NCBI GenBank assembly: GCA_013812465.1
Contig: JACCTK010000073.1
Span: 1-15,679 of the forward strand
Direction of reading: 5' to 3'
DNA: 15,679 nucleotides
From: Actinomycetota bacterium
GTDB lineage: Bacteria; Actinomycetota; Thermoleophilia; Gaiellales; Gaiellaceae
Below, one piece after another: positions 6,911 through 15,244 of the stretch. Each line of letters opens with the position of its first letter. Positions within the stretch are counted from its first letter, which is position 1. A model generated the notes under the pieces. It was not told the origin of the DNA and searched no databases. It saw only the letters and a program-made list of their open reading frames with translations. A program made the translations under genes and the position numbers.

Positions 6911-9430
6911 ATGAGCCCACTTCCCTCAGCCGCCAGAGCAGTCATCATCGGAGCCGGAATCGTCGGCTCGAGCCTTGCCCACCACCTAGCCCGCCTCGGC
7001 TGGCGCGATCTCGTCCTCGTCGAGAAAGGGCCGCTCCCGAACCCAGGCGGCTCCACCGGTCATGCGTCGAACTTCATCTACCTGGTCGACCACTCGAAGG
7101 AGATGACCGCGCTCACGCTCGACAGCGTGCGCCAGTACGAGGAGCTCGGCGTCTACACGGAATCCGGCGGCATCGAGGTCGCCCGCAGCGAGGAGCGGAT
7201 GCAGGAGCTACACCGGCGCATGGTCTCCGCGAAGGCGTGGGGAATCGAGCCGGTCTCGATGCTGACTCCCGCCGAGGTGAAGGAGCTCGTCCCATTCATC
7301 GACGAGACGGTGATCCTCGGCGGCTTCTACACCCCGGGCGTGGGCGTCGCCGACTCGCTCCGCGCCGGCACGCTGATGCGCGAGCAGGCGGTCGAGCTCG
7401 GCGCGCTGACCGTGTCGGCTCAGACCGAGGTGCTCGACATCGAGACCTCTGGCGGACGCATCACCGGCGTCAAGACGACCGAGGGGTACATCGAGACGGA
7501 AGTCGTCGTCATCGCCTGCGGGGTCTGGAGCCCCAAGCTCGCGCGGATGGCTGGCGCCTGCATCCCGCTCACGCCCGCGGTGCACCAGATGATCGACATC
7601 GGCCCGGTGCCCCGCTTCGAGAAGACGAAGCGGGCGATCGACTTCCCCATCGTTCGCGACATGGACACGAACATGTACGAGCGACAGGACGGCACCTCGC
7701 TCGAGATCGGCTCATACGCGCATCGCCCGATCCTGTACGACCCCGAGGACCTGCCCTCGGTCGAGGAGGCCTCGCTCTCCCCGACCGAGTTTCCCTTCAC
7801 GCAAGAGGACTTCGCCCCGCAGCTCGAGCAGGCGCTCGAGCTGATGCCGGAGATCGTCGGCGACGAGTCCGTCGGCATCAAGTACGCGATCAACGGGATC
7901 CTCTCCCTGACCCCCGACGGCATGCCGATCCTCGGTGAGACGCCCGAGGTCAAGGGGCTCTGGTCGGCGGCCGCGGTCTGGGTGAAAGAGGGGCCCGGCG
8001 TCGGCAAGGCGCTCGCGGAGTGGATGGTGCACGGCGAGTCCGAGATCGACCTCCACTCGTCCGACATCGCCCGCTTCCACGAGCACCACAAGACGAGCGC
8101 GCACGTGAAGGCACGCACCGCGGAGGGCTTCAACAAGATGTACGGGATCGTCCACCCGCTCGAGCAGTGGGAGTCGAACCGCGGCGTCCGCCTCTCTCCT
8201 TTCCACTCGCGAGAGCAGGAGCTCGGCGCGGTCTTTTTCGAGGCTGCCGGCTGGGAGCGGCCGCAGTGGTACGAGTCGAACGCACCGCTGCTCGAGGAGT
8301 ACGGGGACCGGGTGGGCCGCCGGAAGTCCGAATGGGAAGCGCGCTGGTGGTCGCCTCTGATCAACGCCGAGCATCTCGCGATGCGCGATCGCGCAGGCAT
8401 TTTCGACCTGTCCGCGTTCGCGATCTTCGACGTCACCGGCCCGGGCGCGCTCGATGCGCTACAGGGTGTCTCGATGCGTCAAGTCGACGTGGCGATCGGG
8501 CGCGTCGTCTACACGCCGTGGCTCTCGCAGAGCGCCGGCTTCAAGTCCGACCTCACGATCATGCGCCTCGGCGATGAGGAGTTCCGTGTCGTCACCGGCG
8601 GCGCGCACGGGATGGCCGACCGTAAATGGCTGCGTGACCACCTGCCGCAGGACGGCTCGGCCCAGCTCGCCGATCTCACCTCGGCCTGGTGCACGCTCGG
8701 CATCTGGGGCCCGCGCGCGCGAGACATTCTCGCGAGTGTCACGAGCGACGACGTGTCTCACGAAGGGTTTTCGTTCGCCACCTGCCGCACGATCGAGATC
8801 GGGCCGCTGCGCGTGCTCGCCTCCCGCATCTCCTACGTCGGCGATCTCGGCTGGGAGCTCTACGTCCCGATCGAGCAGGGCGCGCGGCTCTGGGAAATCG
8901 TCTGGGAAGCCGGCCAGGCCCATGGCGCCGTGCCCGCGGGGATCGGCGTCTACGGGACGACCGGCCGGCTCGAGAAGTCCTATCGCGCGTACGGCACGGA
9001 GCTCGAGAGCGAGTACACGGTGGTCGAAGCCGGCATGACGACTCCGAAAGTGAAAGAGCAGGACTTCGTCGGCAAGGATGCGTACCTTCGGGCGCGCGAC
9101 GAGGAGCCGGTGACCATCTTGTGCACACTCACGGTAGACGACCATGCATCGTCGAACGGGGTCGATCGGTATCCGATGGGCCGCGAGCCCGTGGTCATGC
9201 GAGACGGCGGACGGCTCGTGGACGGCAAGGGCCGCGGCTCGTACGTCACGAGCGCCGGTGCCGGCCCGTCGCTCGGCAAGCACATTCTCATGGCCTATCT
9301 TCCCCCGGAGCACGCAGTCGAGGGCGGAGAGCTGGCGGTCGAGTACATGGGCGATCGCTACCCAGTCACGGTCGAGGTCGCCGACGCGACCCCGGTCTTC
9401 GATCCCGAGAACGCGAGGATCCGGTCGTGA
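6911..9430 (+). CDS. dimethylglycine/sarcosine dehydrogenase-type flavoprotein (DAO + GcvT fusion)
   Basis: 839 residues combining an N-terminal DAO-type FAD oxidoreductase with a C-terminal aminomethyltransferase-like, folate-binding half. The dinucleotide motif GAGIVG is at 14-19. GGSTGHASN (46-54) aligns with the motif whose His carries covalent FAD in mammalian dimethylglycine dehydrogenase (H51 here), though the usual Trp of STWHAAG is Gly. A linking segment near 405-460 (HPLEQWES, SPFHSREQELGAVFFE, GWERPQWYE) is typical of the family. The GcvT part starts near 480 (AMRDRAGIFDLSAF) and ends in a C-terminal barrel with GHI-like GKHILMAYLP. It would oxidise dimethylglycine (or sarcosine), giving 5,10-methylene-tetrahydrofolate. 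The ETF genes directly downstream argue for a dehydrogenase rather than an oxygen-using oxidase of the same architecture, such as the Arthrobacter enzyme. Its stop overlaps the etfB start by four bases. Exact substrate remains open. Confidence 0.87.
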   Translation: MSPLPSAARAVIIGAGIVGSSLAHHLARLGWRDLVLVEKGPLPNPGGSTGHASNFIYLVDHSKEMTALTLDSVRQYEELGVYTESGGIEVARSEERMQELHRRMVSAKAWGIEPVSMLTPAEVKELVPFIDETVILGGFYTPGVGVADSLRAGTLMREQAVELGALTVSAQTEVLDIETSGGRITGVKTTEGYIETEVVVIACGVWSPKLARMAGACIPLTPAVHQMIDIGPVPRFEKTKRAIDFPIVRDMDTNMYERQDGTSLEIGSYAHRPILYDPEDLPSVEEASLSPTEFPFTQEDFAPQLEQALELMPEIVGDESVGIKYAINGILSLTPDGMPILGETPEVKGLWSAAAVWVKEGPGVGKALAEWMVHGESEIDLHSSDIARFHEHHKTSAHVKARTAEGFNKMYGIVHPLEQWESNRGVRLSPFHSREQELGAVFFEAAGWERPQWYESNAPLLEEYGDRVGRRKSEWEARWWSPLINAEHLAMRDRAGIFDLSAFAIFDVTGPGALDALQGVSMRQVDVAIGRVVYTPWLSQSAGFKSDLTIMRLGDEEFRVVTGGAHGMADRKWLRDHLPQDGSAQLADLTSAWCTLGIWGPRARDILASVTSDDVSHEGFSFATCRTIEIGPLRVLASRISYVGDLGWELYVPIEQGARLWEIVWEAGQAHGAVPAGIGVYGTTGRLEKSYRAYGTELESEYTVVEAGMTTPKVKEQDFVGKDAYLRARDEEPVTILCTLTVDDHASSNGVDRYPMGREPVVMRDGGRLVDGKGRGSYVTSAGAGPSLGKHILMAYLPPEHAVEGGELAVEYMGDRYPVTVEVADATPVFDPENARIRS

Positions 9431-10191
9431 ATGTCTTGGTGTGCGTAAAACGGGTGCCTATGACGGGCGGGAAGATCGTGCTCACTTCCGATGAGCAGGC
9501 GATCGCCACCCAGCACCTGGGATTCACGATCAGCCCGCACGAGGAGTGCGGAGTCGAGGAAGCCGTGCGCATCGTCGAGAAGGAGGGCGGCGAGTCGGTC
9601 GTCTTGACCCTCGGACCGCCCGAGGCCGAGGAGCAGCTGCGCGATGCGATGGCGCTAGGCATCGACCGCGCGATCCATCTCCTGACGGGAAGCGAGGAGT
9701 GGGATCCGCAGGCTACGACGAAGGCGATCGTCGACGCGATCGAGGCCGAACGCGCGTCTGGGGTCGACTTCGACCTGATCTTCTTCGGAAACGAGTCCGC
9801 CGACTCGGGCGGCTACCAGGTGGGCATCCGCGTCGCGCACGCGCTCGGCCGGCCGATCGCGACCGGTCTCAAGGGTGTTCTCGTCGAGGGCGGGCGCGTC
9901 CGTTGCGAGCAAGAGGTCGCGAGCGGCCGCGATGTCTTCGACCTGCCGCTGCCTGCGCTGGTGTCAGTGAAGGAGGGCCTGAACTTCCCGCGTTATCCCT
10001 CGGTCCCCGGCCGCATGCGAGCCCAGAGGAAGCCGGTCGCGTCGAGCTCGCCGTCTCCCAAGCAGGCCCGCCTCGCGAAGGTCCGGCTTGTTTCCCCGCC
10101 CGGCGAGCGCAAGGAGGCCGAGATCCTCGGCCACGGCGCCGGCGCCGCGCCCCGTGTCGTCGAGGTGCTGCAGCGGATCGGAGTCGCGTGA
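9427..10191 (+). CDS. etfB: electron transfer flavoprotein subunit beta
   Basis: 254 residues. It opens with the ETF-beta pattern NVLVCVKRVPMTGGKIVLT and carries SPHEECGVEEAVRIVE (36-51), the AMP-site region GNESADSGGYQVG in the middle, and the C-terminal VKEGLNFPRYPSVPGRMRA signature of the family. With EtfA it forms the soluble heterodimer that accepts electrons from flavoprotein dehydrogenases; the neighbour just upstream is the obvious donor. The GTG start overlaps the dehydrogenase stop (GTGA), and its own stop overlaps the etfA start in the same way, so all three are translationally coupled. The frame is open far upstream, but that part is a shadow of the dehydrogenase. The AMP-site sequence differs from the more common GxQxxDxDxxQ form, as expected for an ETF specialised to one pathway. 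Confidence 0.93.
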   Translation: MNVLVCVKRVPMTGGKIVLTSDEQAIATQHLGFTISPHEECGVEEAVRIVEKEGGESVVLTLGPPEAEEQLRDAMALGIDRAIHLLTGSEEWDPQATTKAIVDAIEAERASGVDFDLIFFGNESADSGGYQVGIRVAHALGRPIATGLKGVLVEGGRVRCEQEVASGRDVFDLPLPALVSVKEGLNFPRYPSVPGRMRAQRKPVASSSPSPKQARLAKVRLVSPPGERKEAEILGHGAGAAPRVVEVLQRIGVA

Positions 10192-11168
10192 GCGTCCTTG
10201 TCGTGATCGAACGCCAGCCAGAAGGTGTGGACGAGCTGTCGCTGCAGGCGCTCACTCTCGCCCGCACCCTCGCCGAGGACCTACCGGTTCACGCGCTCGC
10301 CGTAACGACTCCTAGTGACACAGTGTCACAAGGAGTCGTCGCGACGCTCGGCGATCACGGCGTCTCGACGCTGCACGTCGCCGAGCACGACGTGTTCAGC
10401 TCCTACGCGCCGTCGGCGGTCGCACAGGCCGCCGTGGAGCTGGCCGAACGGCTGCAACCGGCCGCGGTCGTGGCGGCGGGTAGCGAGCGCGGGAACGAGG
10501 TCGTCGCACATGTCGCAGCACGGCTCGACCTTCCCTTCGCGGCGAACTGCATCGCCACCGCGGCCGGCGATCCCGCGCGCGTCACGCGCCTGCGCTGGGG
10601 CGGCAGCCTGCTCGAGGAAGCCGACGTGCACGGAGCCCCCGCCCTCCTCACGGTTGCGCCCCACGTCGTCGTCGCCGATCACGCGCCAGCGGGAGAGCCT
10701 GCCGTGGAGCGGTTCGCGCCGGCGCTTTCCGACACCGATCTGCTGGTTCGCGTCACCGAGCACACCCAGGCGTCGAGCGGCGGCGTCTCGCTCGCGGACG
10801 CAAAGGTGGTCGTGTCTTCGGGCCGTGGCGCGGGCTCGCCGGAAGGGTTCATGATCATCGAAGAGCTCGCGAGTCTGCTCGGAGGCGCCGTCGGCTGCTC
10901 CAGGGCCGTGACCATGGCCGGCTGGCGGCCGCACACCGACCAGGTCGGCCAGACGGGGACGAAGATCGCGCCCGACATCTACATCGCCTGCGGCATCTCG
11001 GGCGCGACGCAGCACATGGCCGGCTGCAAGGGCGCGAAGACGATCCTCGCGGTCAACACCGACCCCGACGCGCCCATCTTGGCCAGCGCCGACTACGCGG
11101 TGATCGGCGATCTGCACGAAGTGGTTCCGGCGATCAGCGCCGAGCTCAAGAAGCTATGGGGGCCGTAG
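10188..11168 (+). CDS. etfA: electron transfer flavoprotein subunit alpha
   Basis: 326 residues. The N-terminal domain (1-180) is the variable ETF fold. The C-terminal FAD domain starts near 205 with DAKVVVSSGRGAGSPEGF and contains SRAVTMAGWRPHTDQVGQTG and the family signature PDIYIACGISGATQHMAGC (262-280), then NTDPDAPI. It holds the FAD that shuttles electrons from the dimethylglycine-type dehydrogenase, with the membrane Fe-S protein downstream as the likely acceptor. The GTG start is inside the etfB stop (GTGA). Oddity: residues 40-51 (TTPSDTVSQGVV) are encoded by a 35-nt near-perfect palindrome with several A/T-ending codons (ACT, CCT, AGT, ACA, TCA, CAA, GGA), unlike the GC-ending codons around it. 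The stop codon lies in the stem of another hairpin. Function is confident; the effect of the palindrome is unknown. Confidence 0.94.
   Translation: MSVLVVIERQPEGVDELSLQALTLARTLAEDLPVHALAVTTPSDTVSQGVVATLGDHGVSTLHVAEHDVFSSYAPSAVAQAAVELAERLQPAAVVAAGSERGNEVVAHVAARLDLPFAANCIATAAGDPARVTRLRWGGSLLEEADVHGAPALLTVAPHVVVADHAPAGEPAVERFAPALSDTDLLVRVTEHTQASSGGVSLADAKVVVSSGRGAGSPEGFMIIEELASLLGGAVGCSRAVTMAGWRPHTDQVGQTGTKIAPDIYIACGISGATQHMAGCKGAKTILAVNTDPDAPILASADYAVIGDLHEVVPAISAELKKLWGP
10305..10339. repeat. 35-nt intragenic palindrome inside etfA
   Basis: Two 17-nt arms (10305-10321 and 10323-10339) are complementary except for one A/A mismatch at 10314/10330, with a single central A at 10322. The core is GTGACAC-A-GTGTCAC. 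It lies wholly inside etfA and stays open in that frame, encoding residues 40-51. Such long symmetry is very unlikely by chance in coding DNA. It could be an inserted palindromic element, an RNA hairpin affecting etfA translation, or a DNA-binding site. Confidence 0.88.
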
Positions 11169-11191
11169 AGGCGAGGCTTGCCTCGCCCTAC
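11165..11191. repeat. REP-like hairpin overlapping the etfA stop codon
   Basis: GTAG then GGCGAGGC pairs with GCCTCGCC then CTAC, with a TT loop (11178-11179) and a single bulged A (11169), giving a 12-bp stem. The etfA TAG (11166-11168) is part of the left arm. No T-tract follows. The sequence is unrelated to the GGGGTCAGG hairpins, so this is a second palindrome family in the same locus. It fills almost the whole gap to the next gene. Confidence 0.82.
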
Positions 11192-11197
11192 CAGCCG

Positions 11198-13186
11198 ATG
11201 GCGAGCCCGAGCGAGCTCTCCGCGCTCGTCCTCGTGGTGATCGCGGCCGTGGCGCTGACGCTATTCCTACGGCGCGCGCTCCTCCTCGTCCGGCTCGTTC
11301 GGATGGGTGCGCCGCTCCCACGCTTCGACGACCTCCCGAAACGGGTCGAGAACGAGACGGCACTCGTGCTCGGCCAGAAGAAGCTGCTCTACCGCGTCAT
11401 TCCGGGCCTGATGCACGCCTTCATCTTCTGGGGCTTCGTCGTCCTCTTCCCGACGATCCTGCTCGCGCTCGTCTACGTCGTCGACCGGGAGCCGGGCCTC
11501 CCCGATGGCTCGCCGCTCGCCTGGCTCGAGAGCCAGGGCTGGTTCTCCCTGCTCGTCGACCTCTTCTGCGCGCTCGTGCTCGTCGGCATCGCGGCCGCTT
11601 TCTGGATCCGCAAAGTGCAGCGGCCGAATCGGTTCCAGGGGAGCCATCTCGGCGAGGCCGACCTCATCCTCGCGCTGATCGCCGGAATCGTGACCACACT
11701 GCTCCTCTGGCATGCGAGCCAGATCGCGCTCGGTCTGAACGAGTGGGGCGCCGGCTGGTCGCCGCTCTCGAACGCTCTCTCGGGTCTCTTCGGCGAGGGC
11801 ACGGCGACGGAGGCCTTCGAGCGCGTGCTCGTCTGGTCGCACGTTCTCATCATCCTGAGCTTCCTCGTCTACCTGCCGTACTCGAAGCACCTGCACATCG
11901 CGACCGCCGCCCCGAATGTGTTCTTCGGACGGACGCGCGCCAAAGGCCGTCTCGAACCCCTCGACTTCGAAGGCCCTGACGACGAGCTCCGCTTCGGCGC
12001 CGGAACGGTCCCGGATCTCACGTGGAAGGGGATCCTCGACACGATGTCCTGCACCGAGTGCGGGGGCTGCCAGGACGTGTGCCCGGCGTGGGCGACCGGA
12101 AAGGAGCTCTCCCCCAAGCTTCTGATCATGAACCTCCGCGACCATGTCTTCGCAGAGGGCCCGAAGGTGCTCGCGGACGCGGGCTTCGAGCCGACAGCTC
12201 TCGTCCCGAACGCTGTCACCGACGACGTCGTCTGGGACTGCGTGACCTGCGGCGCCTGCGTCCAGGAGTGCCCGGTCTCGATCGAGCACGTCGACCACAT
12301 CGTCGACCTGCGACGCCATCTCGTCATGGTCGAGTCCAGGTTCCCGGCGGAGGCCGAGCCGATGCTTCGCGACGTCGAGCGAAGCGGCAACCCTTGGGGA
12401 AAGCCGCAGGACGAGCGCGCGGTCTGGGCGGACGGGCTCGGGGTGCGAGTGCTCAAGCCAGGAAGCCGGCCTCCGGAGGTCCTCTACTGGGTCGGCTGCG
12501 CCGCTTCCTTCGACGAGCGGGCCCGAAAATCCGCCGAGTCGACGGTGAAGCTCCTGCTCGCCGCGAACGTTGACGTCGCGATCCTCGGCCCGCGCGAGTC
12601 GTGCACCGGCGACCCGGCCCGCAGGATGGGCAACGAGTACGTGTTCCAGGAGTTCGCGAAGCAGAATGTCGCGACGCTCGACGAGGCGGGCGTGACGAAG
12701 ATCGTCGCGAGCTGCCCGCACTGCTTCAACACGCTGGCCAACGAGTACCCGGACTTCGGCGGCCGCTATGAGGTCGTCCACCACACCGAGCTCCTCGCCG
12801 ACCTCGTCAGCCAGCGCCGGCTCAGGCCGGTCGCGTCCGACCAGGCGATCACGTACCACGACTCCTGCTACCTCGCTCGGCACAACGACGTGCTGGAGGC
12901 GCCTCGGGAGCTCGTCGCCGCGGTCGGTCAGCCGATCGAGATGGAGCGAAGCGGCACGCGCACGTTCTGCTGCGGCGCGGGTGGGTCGCACATGTGGATG
13001 GAGGAGCGAGGCTCCGCGATCAACGAGGAGCGCGTGCGCGAGGCCGCCGAGACCGGCGCCGAGACGCTCGCGGTCGCGTGCCCCTTCTGCACGATCATGC
13101 TCGACGACGGCGTGCGTCAGACCGGGCGCGAGCTGCGCGTGGCCGACGTCTCGACGCTGCTCGTCGAGGCGCTCGAGCGCGAATGA
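11198..13186 (+). CDS. membrane-bound Fe-S oxidoreductase with CCG domains, likely ETF:quinone electron carrier (DgcB/HdrD-like)
   Basis: 662 residues from ATG 11198. The N-terminal part has about five membrane segments (roughly 8-25, 68-94, 116-137, 153-173, 209-228) with histidines in or near them ([29 protein letters not shown]) that could hold b-type haem. Two [4Fe-4S] motifs follow, [12 protein letters not shown] (285-296) and [12 protein letters not shown] (348-359). Then come two CCG modules: C434, SCPHC with C506 and C509, HDSC with C557, CCGAGG with C591 and C592, and a final ACPFC. This is the heterodisulfide-reductase/glycolate-oxidase Fe-S architecture, also seen in DgcB of dimethylglycine catabolism. 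Placed after etfBA, it probably passes ETF electrons to quinone in place of classical ETF-QO. An in-frame ATG at 11156 would overlap etfA and translate the hairpin, so 11198 is preferred, though it lacks a ribosome site. The stop overlaps betA (ATGA). Confidence 0.87.
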   Translation: MASPSELSALVLVVIAAVALTLFLRRALLLVRLVRMGAPLPRFDDLPKRVENETALVLGQKKLLYRVIPGLMHAFIFWGFVVLFPTILLALVYVVDREPGLPDGSPLAWLESQGWFSLLVDLFCALVLVGIAAAFWIRKVQRPNRFQGSHLGEADLILALIAGIVTTLLLWHASQIALGLNEWGAGWSPLSNALSGLFGEGTATEAFERVLVWSHVLIILSFLVYLPYSKHLHIATAAPNVFFGRTRAKGRLEPLDFEGPDDELRFGAGTVPDLTWKGILDTMSCTECGGCQDVCPAWATGKELSPKLLIMNLRDHVFAEGPKVLADAGFEPTALVPNAVTDDVVWDCVTCGACVQECPVSIEHVDHIVDLRRHLVMVESRFPAEAEPMLRDVERSGNPWGKPQDERAVWADGLGVRVLKPGSRPPEVLYWVGCAASFDERARKSAESTVKLLLAANVDVAILGPRESCTGDPARRMGNEYVFQEFAKQNVATLDEAGVTKIVASCPHCFNTLANEYPDFGGRYEVVHHTELLADLVSQRRLRPVASDQAITYHDSCYLARHNDVLEAPRELVAAVGQPIEMERSGTRTFCCGAGGSHMWMEERGSAINEERVREAAETGAETLAVACPFCTIMLDDGVRQTGRELRVADVSTLLVEALERE

Positions 13187-14847
13187 TCGACGAGCGGCGG
13201 TACGACTACGTGATCGTCGGCGGCGGGTCGGCGGGCTGCGTTATCGCGAACCGCCTCTCGGCCGACCCGAAGGCGCGCGTGCTCGTGCTCGAGGCCGGTC
13301 GCGTCGACTCGCTCTGGGACGTCTACATCCACATGCCGGCGGCGCTCTCCTTCCCCATCGGCTCGCCCCGCTATGACTGGCGCTACGAGTCGGAGCCCGA
13401 GCCCTTCATGGGCGGCCGTCGCGTCGCGCACGCGCGCGGGAAGGTCCTCGGCGGGTCGAGCTCGATCAACGGGATGATCTTCCAGCGCGGGAATCCACTC
13501 GACTTCGAGAAGTGGGCGGCCGAGCCGGGGCTCGAGCACTGGGACTACGCGCACAGCATCCCCTACTTCAAGCGTATGGAGACGTGCGTCGAGGGCGCCG
13601 ACGAGTACCGGGGAGGCAAGGGGCCGCTCGTCGTCGAGCGCGGCCCCGCGACGAATCCGCTCTTCTCGGCGTTCTTCGAGTCGGTGCAGCAGGCCGGCTA
13701 CTCGCTGACCGACGACGTGAACGGCGAGCGGCAAGAGGGGTTCGCGCGCTTCGACCGCAACGTCAGCCGCGCGCGGCGCCTGAGCGCGGCGCGCGCGTAT
13801 CTGCATCCGGTGCGTAGGCGCAGGAATCTCGAGGTGACTTCTCGCGCGCTCGTCACGCGCATCCTCTTCGAGGGAAAGCGGGCAGTCGGAGTCGAGTACC
13901 TCAAGGGCGGAGGGTTCGAGCGGGCGTACGCCGAGGAGGTGATCCTCTGCGGGGGCGCGATCAACTCGCCGCAGCTTCTCCAGCTCTCGGGGGTCGGCGA
14001 CCCGGAGCATCTCCGCTCCGTCGGAGTCGAGGTCGTCCACGAGCTCCCCGGCGTCGGCGAGAACCTGCAGGACCACCTCGAGGTCTACGTCCAGCACGCC
14101 TGCACGAAGCCGATCTCGGTCGCGCCGGCAATGAAATGGCGGAACCGCCCCTGGGTGGGGTTCCAGTGGCTCTTCTTCCGGCGCGGGCCGGGCGCGACGA
14201 ACCACTTCGAGGCGGGCGGCTTCGTCCGCTCGAACGACGACGTCCGCTACCCGAACCTCATGTTCCACTTCCTCCCGCTCGCGATCCGCTACGACGGGAC
14301 GCAGCCCGCCGGCGGCCACGGCTACCAGGTGCACGTCGGCCCGATGAACTCGGACGCGCGAGGCTCGGTCAAGATCACGTCGCCGAACGCGCACATCCAT
14401 CCCGCGCTCCGCTTCAACTACCTCTCGACCGAGCAGGATCGCCGCGAGTGGGTCGAGGCGATCCGCTGCGCACGTCACATCCTCGGCCAGCCGGCGTTTG
14501 CGGAGTTCGACGCGGGCGAGATCTCACCGGGGCCCGACGTCCAGACGGACGAGCAGATCCTCGACTGGGTCGCCCGCGACGCGGAGACCGCGCTGCATCC
14601 CTCGTGCTCCTGCCGGATGGGGGTCGACGAGCTGTCGGTCGTCGACCCGTCGACACTGCGCGTGCACGGCGTCGAGGGGCTCCGTGTCGTCGACGCCTCG
14701 GTGATGCCGTACGTGACGAACGCAAACATCTACGCGCCGGTGATGATGCTCGCGGAGAAGGCCGCCGACCTTATTCGCGGGACGAAGCCGCTGGCCCCGG
14801 AGCGCGTGGACTTCTACCGGCACCAGACGGAGACCAGCCTGGCCTGA
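13183..14847 (+). CDS. betA: choline dehydrogenase (GMC oxidoreductase family)
   Basis: 554 residues, close to the 556 of E. coli BetA. The FAD-binding motif GGGSAG is at 13-18, followed by [17 protein letters not shown]. BetA-like blocks include [39 protein letters not shown] and the GMC signature [16 protein letters not shown]. The catalytic His472 is in HPSCSCRMG and the partner Asn515 in VTNANIYAP. It oxidises choline to betaine aldehyde, passing electrons to the respiratory chain. The aldehyde dehydrogenase at the far left end would complete the path to betaine. The ATG start overlaps the stop of the Fe-S protein (ATGA), tying choline oxidation to the betaine-degrading operon. Other GMC alcohol dehydrogenases share the fold, but the BetA-type blocks and the context make choline the best call. 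Confidence 0.9.
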   Translation: MIDERRYDYVIVGGGSAGCVIANRLSADPKARVLVLEAGRVDSLWDVYIHMPAALSFPIGSPRYDWRYESEPEPFMGGRRVAHARGKVLGGSSSINGMIFQRGNPLDFEKWAAEPGLEHWDYAHSIPYFKRMETCVEGADEYRGGKGPLVVERGPATNPLFSAFFESVQQAGYSLTDDVNGERQEGFARFDRNVSRARRLSAARAYLHPVRRRRNLEVTSRALVTRILFEGKRAVGVEYLKGGGFERAYAEEVILCGGAINSPQLLQLSGVGDPEHLRSVGVEVVHELPGVGENLQDHLEVYVQHACTKPISVAPAMKWRNRPWVGFQWLFFRRGPGATNHFEAGGFVRSNDDVRYPNLMFHFLPLAIRYDGTQPAGGHGYQVHVGPMNSDARGSVKITSPNAHIHPALRFNYLSTEQDRREWVEAIRCARHILGQPAFAEFDAGEISPGPDVQTDEQILDWVARDAETALHPSCSCRMGVDELSVVDPSTLRVHGVEGLRVVDASVMPYVTNANIYAPVMMLAEKAADLIRGTKPLAPERVDFYRHQTETSLA

Positions 14848-14892
14848 ACGCTGAAGCTCGCAGTGCAGCGGTCGGCCTGATAGAGATGCCGG

Positions 14893-15243
14893 ATGACGGT
14901 CACGAGAGCGGTCCCGAACATCAGCTCCGATCGCCCCGCCGAGACCCGGGACTTCTTCGTGGAGCTGCTCGGCTTCGAGGTGGTGATGGACAGGGGCTGG
15001 GTGGTGACCGTCGCCTCGACCACCAAACCCTCGGCTCAAGTGACGATCATCGGCAACGACGACCCGGCGGCGCCCGGCATCTCGGTCGAGGTGGCCGACG
15101 TCGATGCCGTCCACGCCAGGGCGGTGGAGCGCGGCCTCGAGATCGTCTGCCCCCTACGCGACGAGGACTGGGGCGTGCGACGCTCCATGCTTCGCGAGCC
15201 GAGCGGTACGACCGTGAACGTGCTCTCGCACCGGTCGGCTTGA
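14893..15243 (+). CDS. VOC (glyoxalase/bleomycin-resistance fold) family protein, function unknown
   Basis: A 116-residue single-domain protein. The N-terminal half has the VOC pattern (VPNISSDRPAETRDFFVELLGFEVVMDRGWVVTVAS) and the second beta-alpha-beta unit follows (GISVEVADVDAVHARAVERG, then REPSGTTVNVLSHR). VOC proteins usually dimerise and bind a divalent metal, and act as isomerases, lyases, dioxygenases or drug-binding proteins; no substrate can be named here. A weak ribosome site (AGAG) lies about 7 nt upstream. The 45-nt gap after betA has no visible promoter or terminator, so it may be the last gene of the operon. It ends one base from the stop of the converging sigma factor gene. 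The fold is clear; a link to betaine breakdown is not. Confidence 0.8.
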   Translation: MTVTRAVPNISSDRPAETRDFFVELLGFEVVMDRGWVVTVASTTKPSAQVTIIGNDDPAAPGISVEVADVDAVHARAVERGLEIVCPLRDEDWGVRRSMLREPSGTTVNVLSHRSA

Positions 15244-15244
15244 G

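Noticed and set aside
11156..11197. Upstream ATG for the Fe-S protein
   Set aside because: It would overlap the etfA stop and translate the whole hairpin; the first membrane segment begins just after the ATG at 11198. It cannot be fully excluded, since neither start has a ribosome site.
11267..12991. 574-codon minus-strand reading frame
   Set aside because: Antisense shadow of the Fe-S protein, which has clear cysteine motifs on the plus strand.
13117..14478. 453-codon minus-strand reading frame
   Set aside because: Antisense to betA with no recognisable domain.
14848..14892. Gap between betA and the VOC gene as a regulatory site
   Set aside because: No inverted repeat, promoter-like element or terminator could be supported in these 45 bases.
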